Shown here: piece after piece, positions 10,515 through 19,174 of the stretch
How the letters are laid out: every line of letters begins with the position of its first letter
How positions within the stretch are numbered: the first letter of the stretch is position 1
Source: Intoshia linei
Taxonomy: Eukaryota > Orthonectida > Rhopaluridae
NCBI GenBank assembly: GCA_001642005.1
Contig: LWCA01000282.1
Coordinates: forward strand, 1-33,921
Length of the DNA stretch: 33,921 bases
Reading direction: 5' to 3'
The notes under the pieces: generated by a model
The model's database searches: none
What the model was told of the DNA's origin: nothing
Seen by the model: the letters and a program-made list of their open reading frames with translations, nothing else
Program-made: the position numbers and the translations under genes

Positions 10515-11401
10515 AAATGGTGCCGCCGTTTAAATCGTCCATGAATTTATAAATGCATACTTTTAATAAATTTTATTTTTTCAATATTACTAATAAATCG
10601 ATATCAGTTTTCAGTCCGATTAATTTAATGAAAAATAAAATTTCCATTAATTTTGTATTGATTACGTCTGAATGAGTACTTTTGGCAGTACTGACAGACG
10701 AGCAGCACAAAATTAATCGATTTAATTAGTCGAATATTTTGAGCCAGGACGACTAGGAAACATTTGCCTAGTGTGCACAAATTGATTGCCATTTCAGTGC
10801 TTTTATTCATATCTGTCATGGTTATTAGTGTTTAGTATAGCTGGAAACAATAGTCACAGCAGAAACATTTTATCAAGTCTACGTCAGTGACGTTATTATT
10901 ATCTCATATCACATTCATAAATTTTAGCTAGCATTATTTTTTCAAAGCTACTCGTGATTTTGTACGAATCAGTATAAAAATAAATAATTACATACTAGGC
11001 CTATTATTCGACCAACAAAAGACACTACGCAGTTTCAGAACCAAAGATACTTTTTGATCACTACAATTTGACAAACTATTGTTTTTAACCGTGAGCTAAA
11101 TACAGGCCACTTTTTTACAAGTAAGGACCACACGACTAATATGTAAGTATTTTAACATTTTATTATGCATTAATTACTTGTACTATCCATGTATGTTTAT
11201 AAGCATTGATCAATAATATTTGAATTTCAGGTAATGTGTACTTTTGTATGGGATAGTGCAGTCATTTATACATTTGTACTTGTATTTTAATCATAAAAAT
11301 GTAAGACTGATGTTAAAATTTACAATTTCATGTTTATTTAAACTAAATACTATATTTGTTTAGTTTAATTTTGGTCTAATTGCCACAAGTTTAGAAACAA
11401 A
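10515..11401. other. intergenic region and probable 5' UTR intron upstream of the HMG-box gene
   Basis: No convincing coding sequence. A donor-like ATGTAAGTAT (gt at 11143) and an acceptor TTTCAG ending at 11230 would define an 88-base 5' UTR intron for the HMG-box gene. The region also holds a perfect TGACGT-type palindrome at 10881-10893. Confidence 0.4.
10881..10893. promoter_or_regulatory. palindromic CRE/ATF-like site
   Basis: ACGTCA-G-TGACGT is a perfect inverted repeat of the TGACGT half-site bound by bZIP factors of the CREB/ATF class. It lies about 520 bases before the HMG-box gene ATG and about 250 bases before the putative 5' UTR intron, so it could be a promoter element. This is inference from sequence only. 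Confidence 0.35.
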
Positions 11402-13118
11402 ATGTCGCAAAAGATACAGGAGCACCCCAAACCTCCAAAAAGACCTTTAACGCCGTACATGAGATTCAGCAAATCTGTAATTATTTTCAGTGTCTATGTG
11501 TAATGTTGGAAATCTTTAGTACACATATTAATAATCTTTACTTTAACATGCAACACGTTTTTATTGCGATATTCATTAATGATTTTATCAGTTTATGAAT
11601 GTTTAAAGTCATTATGTAGTGGGTGATGTTTTTAATTTACAATTCAATTATTTTAATGAAATTTTTAGAGTTGGCAGTCAGTTAAAGCAGTCAATCCAAC
11701 GCTCACAGTGTGTGAAATTGGAAGCACCATAGGAAAAATGTGGCGAGCATTGACCGATGTCGAGAAAAAGGTGTACAATGATGGGTTTTTAGAAGACAAG
11801 GTTATTTTTTTAAATTTAAAAATTTGCAGTCAATTTTTTTGAATAAATTGTGGTTTTATTTTTATGAAATGTTTAGAAAACCTATGAAGGAACTCTCGCC
11901 GAGTACATGAAGACGACTGGATTGACAATTTCAGAAATTTATAAAAAGGGCCGAAAGAAGGATTCCCGAAAAACTGCAAACCAACTTGCAATTAAGGATC
12001 ATGTGCGATCTGCCTTAATGGGTGCAAAGAGTGCAAAAAATGCCAGGATGGATAATAACCAAACGCAACCCTATCAACGGATCAGTAGCAATATGAGTGA
12101 CACTCAATTACAAATAAATCCACAACTTGTTCAGAGTATGGGAGGGAGATGTGTTCAGAACCAAGAGTACATGAAATATGGACAAGGACATCAAATGAAT
12201 GGCCAATCTCAGAACCAAAACTACTCTCCATATATCGTTCAAGGATTCAATCCAAATTCTCAATATCAGAACGGTCGGCAAATGATGTATTTACCGAATG
12301 GAGTGCAGCAAAATTGGAATGAACAAATTCCTCATTTTGCCCAAATCTGGTCGAATCAATCTTCAAATAGTCAGGAAACGACCCAACAACAGTCTACGAA
12401 CCAAACTCAAAATATGGTGCCGATTAATCAAAATTACGTTGTCCAGTCAGGGTACCAACAAAATTTGGCTCAAACAACAATGAGTCAAAATCAGGTGTAC
12501 ATTCAACCTAGTAATCTCGTTCGCATGCAGAGACAGGTGCAAAATGGTCAAAATGCAGCTAATGATGGAAATTATGTTGGAGTTTCACAAAATAATGTTC
12601 CACAGAATTACAGTTCCTCTTATTATCCTACACAACCCAGACAGGCTCAATATCAAGGGATGAGTTATGCAAACCAGACTGAAGTCATTCAAAATGTAAA
12701 TATGCATAATTCAAATACACAAAATCAGCAAAGCACCCAAGTGTCGCAAAATACAATTATGCCACAAAACCCTAACTTGCGTGTCCAATCTTCACAAAAT
12801 TGGAATGATGTCAAATTGGATAACAATCCAAATGTACAACTAGAAAACCCAGTTAGACCAAACGGAAGTAAAATTGTAACAATGAATACTATGCAAGCAT
12901 TACCTGCTCGAGATTACGTGTACCCCAGTCAAACTCAAGCCTACAAACCAGCAATTTGTGAAGCTAGTAGCATTTCCAATGTCAACCAAAATCAAAACCA
13001 CCAGAATAATACAAATGTTAATCATACCTGGAATAACAAGGATGACCCAAAAGTAGATATTTATACAAATGGTAATGACCAGGTCGCTAATTCTCCCAAT
13101 GAAAATTGTCAAAATTAA
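11402..13118 (+). CDS. SMARCE1-like: SMARCE1/BAF57-like HMG-box protein with Q/N-rich tail
   Basis: Exons 11402-11476, 11669-11800 and 11877-13118 encode 482 aa. Residues ~10-85 form an HMG box closest to BAF57, the animal SWI/SNF (BAF) subunit: PKRPLTPYMRFSKS, SWQSVKAVNPTLTVCEIG, IGKMWRALTDVEKKVY, then KKTYEGTLAEYMK. In the family this box binds DNA for the nuclear remodelling complex. It is followed by a basic stretch (KKGRKKDSRK). From about residue 120 the protein is low-complexity, over a third Asn plus Gln by eye, with scattered Met, Tyr and Ser. The coiled-coil region that follows the box in vertebrate BAF57 is not evident; the fly homologue also has Q-rich parts, so the tail may have replaced or diluted it. 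The ATG is the first in frame and opens directly into the box. Another HMG-box family is the main alternative. Confidence 0.82.
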
Positions 13119-13440
13119 GTCATTTTCACTCACCATCCTTCAATTTCTGGATTTTTGACTTCTTAATGGAATTACTATTGTACCTATGTACATTATTTAT
13201 ATATTTATATCATGTGAAACGAGTTTATATATTAATTAAATAGTTGTCTTTATTTTTTTCATTTTAAAATAACTATTTCTCCAAGACTAGTTCTCTTTGG
13301 TGAACTTATTGACAATCTGCAGATGTCTCTATAGATTCTGTTATTATATCTCAGATCGATCGATAATTTATTATCAAAAAAATCAATAAAAGTACATTTT
13401 CTGTTTATTTACTTGCCGTACCCAACTTTTGTATTAAACT
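13119..13440. other. intergenic spacer between HMG-box and V-ATPase genes
   Basis: Both flanking genes read rightwards. The 322 bases hold the 3' UTR of the first, with an AATAAA-like string (AATAAAAG at about 13384), and the promoter of the second. No ORF, repeat or RNA gene seen. Confidence 0.4.
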
Positions 13441-13999
13441 ATGGTTTTTTATGCTGCACTTGAAGGAGAAGGTAGCTACCAAATTGCATTTTTATTGGGA
13501 GTGTTGGGGGCTGTTTCAGCTATGGTTTTTTGCGGTACGTTTTATTTTTTACAGTTTCATCCCATTTAGCAATTGGTGCTGCTTATGGAACAGCTAGAGC
13601 AGGTATAGGAATTTCCTCTATGGCGGTGATGCGACCGGAATTAATCATCAAATCCATTATTCCCGTCATTATGGTGGGTATGATCGGAATTTACGGATTA
13701 GTCGTTTCACTCGTAATCATGTTTTCTCTGGAAGGCACAATGTCCTATTCAGCGTATTTTTCATTTTTACTGGTTTTAAATAATTTAGAGGTTATCGATG
13801 CCTTGGTGCAGGTCTCAGTGTTGGCCTAAGCGGACTTGGTGCCGGATATGCGCTCGGTGTTATTGGAGATGCTGGCGTTCGAGGAACTGCACAACAACCT
13901 AAATTGTTTGTAGGAATGATCCTTATTCTCATTTTTGCTGAAGTCTTAGGATTGTACGGTCTTATTGTAGGATTGGTTATGACGTCATCCTCAAAATAA
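13441..13999 (+). CDS. ATP6V0C-like: V-type H+-ATPase 16-kDa proteolipid subunit c
   Basis: Exons 13441-13534, 13570-13753 and 13789-13999 encode 162 aa, close to the usual 155-160. The protein forms the membrane rotor ring of the Vo sector that pumps protons into endolysosomal compartments. Four hydrophobic helices are visible: [20 protein letters not shown] (TM1), [20 protein letters not shown] (TM2), [20 protein letters not shown] (TM3) and the near-invariant [20 protein letters not shown] (TM4), whose Glu carries the proton. [11 protein letters not shown] and [15 protein letters not shown] loops are also diagnostic. Both introns are 35 nt (13535-13569 and 13754-13788). In the first, a nearer AG at 13553-13554 would leave a 20-nt intron, but only the AG at 13568-13569 gives the conserved helix. 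Stop TAA at 13997-13999. Confidence 0.96.
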
Positions 14000-14107
14000 A
14001 TCCATTCAACATTATCAATATAATTTCGTATAATTTACCTGTTATTGTTTTCAATACATTACAAAATTTGAAATTTATTGCAAATTACAAGTTATAATTT
14101 ACAATTT

Positions 14108-17100
14108 TTAATAAATTCGATGCTTTTGTGGAATCTCTTCTGCCACGTCGATATATACATTTGGATTGTTTATACAGTCATCACAGTACCATTTTCCTTC
14201 AGGTGCAATTAAAAGGTTGACACAAGGAAAATGAAACCATCGGTATATGCATTTGGAGTTATCGCATTCAATCATTTGGTGTATTCCTCCGTCCTAAATT
14301 TAACGTGATTTTTTATTTTTACAAGTGATTCATTCAAAAAATTAACACTTGATTTGATATTGAAATTTTGATTTTTTAGTTTTTACTTTTAACCAAAAAT
14401 TTTAATGACAAAAAGTAATCCAAATTTCAGCGGACCAAATCGGAAGATTGTTTTAAGATAATCGAAAAAAATGATTAATGAATTATTTCATATTGTAAAA
14501 TTGGACATATAGTACCAGTACCATGTCTACCATACCAAATACCCCTTCGTAATGTTTTAAAAATGGGGCCTTGTTTTTCCAAATTGAGCATTAACCATTT
14601 ATTTACAAAACTGAGTCTTAGATATTGTCATCTTCACTGTCAACTAAATTACCATTATTTTGAAAAATAAAAAAATTTATTTATTTTTTATTGGGAAATT
14701 ATGTAAAATAAAATAAAAAGATAATTACAATTAATGATAGTGGAACTTTGAAAAAATAATACATGTAGATACATTTTTTTCCAGTTGGTTTAATACAGGG
14801 ATCGGCAACCTTTTCCATCTCATGGGCACTTTTTTATATCAAAAAATTATATGGGCCTAGTATAAGTTTTTGAAAATATACACATATATTTCAATTTTAA
14901 CTGACGAGAAACGGTTCAACCATATTAAATCCGGGACAATCTGAAAATTCAGTATTAAAATGATTATAATGTGCCAATTATAGTAGATAATGTTTAAAAC
15001 GGTATTACAAGGTTGAAAAATAAATAATTTACACATTTACTTAAAGTGGCAAAAAATTATTCTGTGGGCAAATGATTGCCGAACCCTGATCTAATACATC
15101 AATTATATATAAAAAATTTCAACCTCATATGTAATAATGTCATAATGCCTCATTTAAAGTTTTTTGTTTCATCATCAGTTTAAGTAAGTATTAAAGCGTT
15201 TATAACTTGTTTATCGATACTCTTTCTATTTAAGAACTTTATTTTGTTTTGTTTGTCATATTGAGTTTTTATGGGATACTCCGCAATTTTGTAAAACTGG
15301 ATTTTTAGTAAAAATGGTTGGATTTAAGTATACACCCTTAAAATATCAACTGTTCATGACCCTAAGACTTAATAAAAATATTACCTTGCAATAGCAATAC
15401 GGATCTCGGGGTGTAGTCTAAAATTAAAAATAAGGAAAAACAAAAAAATTGTATTACTGATTTGCTTTTTCGTTTATTTTCTTCGGTTTTAAATATAATT
15501 TCTTCTTCGCCTTCGTTATTATTTAGGTGTTGATTATTAATAGCAATTCGCTCTTGACTAATTAAACACGATTCCATAAGTTGTTTTACATTACATGTGT
15601 TATTTGCAAATTTATAAGCTAAAAAATGCTATTATAATCATTATAATAAATCCTAAATTCTCTTTCATTTTTTATTATAAGTAAATTAGTGCATATTTTT
15701 TCTCAAAGGGTCCACCGCTAAAAATGTATTATTTCAAGAATTAAATTAATATCATTAAGAAGAAAACACCACTAAACCAAAATTTACCAACCCTTAAGGC
15801 AGTGGTTCTTAACCTTTTTTGACATATGCACCCCAAATATTGATCTTAATGACTGTGCATCCCTGATTAAAAATCAATTAATACAATATTAATTATAAAT
15901 GAAGTGTTAACTAGTTACTTAGATTAAACGGATAAAATTTAAGAATTAAAGCTGTTTTGGTCATAAAAATGGTCGTGGAGAGCCAGCAGTAGGCCCGGGC
16001 TCGATAAAAAGTATACAAAGGACCTCTATAAATTAATTAATCAAACGTTCATTATCTAAAAATTAAAAATAACCATTGGAAATCGCATTGATTATCGAAT
16101 TTATGATATACTTAAGAAATTTTTCATCAATACCTATTAATAAATTTAAAAAGTAGTCCCTCATGATTGTAGTCACGAGACATATAACCCTCTCCACGAC
16201 CCTGTTTGTACTTACTTTCAACCTTTATAAAAATAAAAACGTGTCAACTATCATATCCACTAAAAGCTTTGTAAGTTCTACTGCAATATCCAGTAGATAA
16301 ATTACTTTCAATCAAAAAATATCGGAAAATGTAGTAGCCCTGGTCATACCACCAAATTCATTAATCAAAAATGGACTATTCAAATATAATGTTTAAGACT
16401 CAGATTATAGACGAATTAAGTAGTAGCGGAAAACTTTTACATAACAATTAAACAAATTTATTTACATAAATTTTAATGGGATCGTTATTGTTGCTTTGAA
16501 ATGAGAAGTAAGCTAAATCTTCGCATTTTTTTGATAGGCTCACTCGTATACCGGCACGGACATCTGATTTATTCCTTTTTCTTTTTTTTAAATTTGTTAG
16601 AATAAAAATTCCAGCCTCACAAAACTATGTTGTAACAAAAGTAATAATTACTTCAAGGGCAATTTCAGTCACAAATGGATAGATATTAAGTATACTACAC
16701 CAAAAACCACCAAATATTACATTTAGAGCTATCATAGTCATATAAAATATATTTCCCAAAGGGCTACTAGAAAAATCAAAGGACTATGTAAAAATTTTTC
16801 TATTTGGGGGCCAATGTAAATTCTAGGGCCCATAAAAAATTTTATATATATTCTAATGTATTAATATATAATTTATCTCGAAATCATCAATTCTCTTGTA
16901 GTTTTATTTAATGACTCACAAAACAGATATTCCTCTTTAATAAATAATAAATGAATATAAATAAATGATAAATTGTCAATTGTTCCACCTATATCGAAAC
17001 GTCTTTTTTTTCGAGCGATAACAACAACACTGTCAATGAGGTTTGAGTGTTTTATATTCTTATGATTACGTAGGTTTGGCTTCATGCTATTATTGCATAA

Positions 17101-18279
17101 ACGCCGCAAAGTAAATGCACTGAGGTTTTTCGGTTTCATCTGCATCATTACGACAGGTAAAACCAAATTCTACGTAATTGTTATTTCATTGTCTTCTTTT
17201 AGACATCCTTATAAAATGTTAAAAACTCTGATAATTTATATATTAAAAGTTGAAAATACAAAATTAATTTGATTATTAAATGATTGTGAACAAATTCAAT
17301 GAGCGTTAATTATTAACTTAACTTAATAAGTATTAACAAGATGAAATTATGTCTTATATCTAATCTTTTTGTTGATAATAAAAATATTAATTATGTAATT
17401 TCACTCATTTAGAAAAAAAATTGAAAATAGCTCTGTGCACCCAAAAATTGATTATGCACCCCGGTTAAGAACCACTGCCTTAAGGGAAAACTAGATTTTA
17501 CCAAATCTAACATAAAAAACCTCTTAATCCAACTCTACACTAAGAATATCTGCTACAAATCAATATAAAAATCTACCTGGACGAACTTGAGATTGATCCA
17601 ATTTGTTTTGTGAATCTTGAACTTTATCAATCATGGAAAATAAAACATTTAATTTTCTATCTCCAATTTCGTGAGTTTTAAGTAAACAATTATTCAAGCG
17701 GTCTAAAATCATTTCAAGTTTTTCATCCTTCGTTTTGGGAGAGTCATTAATCATGTCAACATCATGTGTACCTTCAATCTCATTATCATTATTTTTAAAA
17801 TTATCTTTATTAGTTTCTGAAATTTCATTCATTATTTTTTCTATCGAGTCAACATCATACATGTTTATTTCAATTTCTAAAATTGAATTTATATTTAAAG
17901 GAAATAAATTAAATCTAAATGGTAAGAGTTTTCCAGCCTGAGGGGTAGAAATTATCAATGTAGATAATTCTATCAAAAAGATTAATAATGATGTATTTTC
18001 AATGCTTTCAATTTTGATGAAAAATTGTGAAATAAATAATTATATAATTACTTTACTAAAATGGTATAATTGACAATCATTAAAAGATATCAAATTGGAA
18101 AAAAACATTTTTAATACATTTTTTATTATAATTACAAAGTTACCTTTGGAATCCATATTTAACTGATTTATTTGGTTAATATCTTTTCCAAGAGAATTTG
18201 GAAGATTTTCCATTGCATCGACATAATTTTCCAGGTACTTTGTACAGTTATCCATCTCTAAAACAGCCTTATTTATCAT
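14108..18279 (-). CDS. ING-like: ING-family (inhibitor of growth) PHD-finger protein
   Basis: Minus-strand exons in order: 18279-18144, 17876-17577, 15618-15458, 15417-15385 (33 nt) and 14293-14108; 271 aa, a normal ING length. The N-terminus YLENYVDAMENLPNSLGKDI matches the ING dimerisation region (YLEDYLDxIENLP). The C-terminus is a complete C4HC3 PHD finger: YCYC on the 33-nt exon, then ECDNSKC, WFHFPC and GKWYCDDC. In the family this finger reads histone H3 tails for HAT/HDAC complexes in the nucleus. The Tyr normally just before the G-x-M-I-x-C-D stretch appears as Ile here, so the methyl-lysine cage may be altered. The middle is acidic and charged. Intron 2 (17576-15619) holds a hAT element and intron 4 a 293-bp MITE. 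An exon upstream of the chosen ATG is possible because the frame stays open to an AG near 18300. Confidence 0.85.
14796..15088 (+). mobile_element. 293-bp hAT-like MITE, copy 1
   Basis: It lies in intron 4 of the ING gene. The ends are CAGGGATCGGCAACC and, from the other strand, CAGGGTTCGGCAATC. The flanks GTTTAATA and ATCTAATA match at 6 of 8 bases. It shares the internal TTTCAATTTTAACTG...GAGAAACGGTTCA, TTCAGTATTAAAATGATTAT and ATTATTCTGTGGGC segments with copies at 21492-21783 and 33075-33320. Non-coding. Confidence 0.75.
15800..17477 (-). mobile_element. 1.68-kb hAT element with decayed ZBED5-like transposase
   Basis: The element is bounded by perfect 15-bp inverted repeats CAGTGGTTCTTAACC and an exact 8-bp target duplication CCTTAAGG (15792-15799 and 17478-17485), inside intron 2 of the ING gene. 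The minus strand carries two transposase remnants. Around 17110-17040 is a BED-like N-terminal piece (CNNSMKPNLRNHKNIKHSNL, without the first zinc cysteines). Around 16610-16490 is a C-terminal dimerisation piece (CEAGIFILTNLKK, then KSDVRAGIRVSLSK). Most of the catalytic core is missing, so it is a non-autonomous, internally deleted copy. Confidence 0.88.
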
Positions 18280-19174
18280 GTCGTAGGGAATATCTTGGTT
18301 CTCTAAAATTTATCTAAAATTGACAAGTTAAAACGTACCCATAATTTAAAATTTTAAAAAATAAATCTTAACTGACATACTAATTAATGCACCATTTAAC
18401 GTGCTCTACAAAGTCAAAATAAAATTTTAATTAGACCAATTTCATTCAAAATTTACAAATCAATCAACAAATTAACATGAACCATTTTTTCCTAGTTTTA
18501 TTAAAATTTTTATGCATGTAATTTAAATAATTATAAATACAACAATTGTAATTAATTAAAATACAAAACCGTTAAATTTCAATTTACTTAAATTAAAATA
18601 CTTAGATTATAATACTAATCAATTTACTTGATTAAAATTGTATAATTACCTGATATTGGTTACGATAAAACTTTAAAATATAAAATATTTTAAATCGACC
18701 TTCTTCTAAATTTAATCCAGGATTTTACAAGTTTAGATGGAGTATATTCACAATAATATATTGTTATAAATTAAAATTATTCTATTAACGCAAGTCCAAT
18801 ATTATTCAATTTACAATTCAAGTTTGTATAATTTTAAAAATTGTTAAAATCTATGAGTTCAATAAAAATCAACAAATTGTAAAAATTTATAAAAAATAAA
18901 TTAAAGATACGTTTATTAGATTTACATTTTAAACCTGGTAACTTTATTCATATTATATTCTCAATTTCTGAACCCAACGTGTTTTTTAAACTTACATTAT
19001 TACAAATTAAAAATCAAATTTTAATATCATAATTGTTGCATTTATGACTGATTTACAAAATAATCAAAATGAGGTGCAATTTACTCAAATTTAGATATTT
19101 TAAATTATATGTATGGATTGTTTTGATTTATGTTTATCATTGTGTATTTGTAGAATAAATCCAACATTTCTAAA
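18280..19174. promoter_or_regulatory. shared upstream region of divergent ING-like and HARS genes
   Basis: These 895 very AT-rich bases separate the two start codons and should contain both promoters. No ORF or repeat recognised. A splice acceptor-like TGTATTTGTAG ends just before AATAAATCC, about 20 bases ahead of the HARS ATG, and is open in frame with it. A further 5' HARS exon could therefore lie here. Confidence 0.45.

Noticed and set aside
10625-10819. 64-aa minus-strand ORF upstream of the HMG-box gene.
   Set aside because: Short, no family resemblance, no supporting splice or conservation signal.
13535-13554. A 20-nt intron in the V-ATPase c gene using the first AG.
   Set aside because: It would insert SSHL-type residues into transmembrane helix 1. 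The next AG at 13568-13569 restores the conserved SAMVFCAIGAAYG sequence and gives a 35-nt intron equal to the second one.
15370-15577. 71-aa minus-strand ORF as a separate gene.
   Set aside because: Its first part is ING exon 3 and its last part an out-of-frame reading of the 33-nt exon; splicing explains both.
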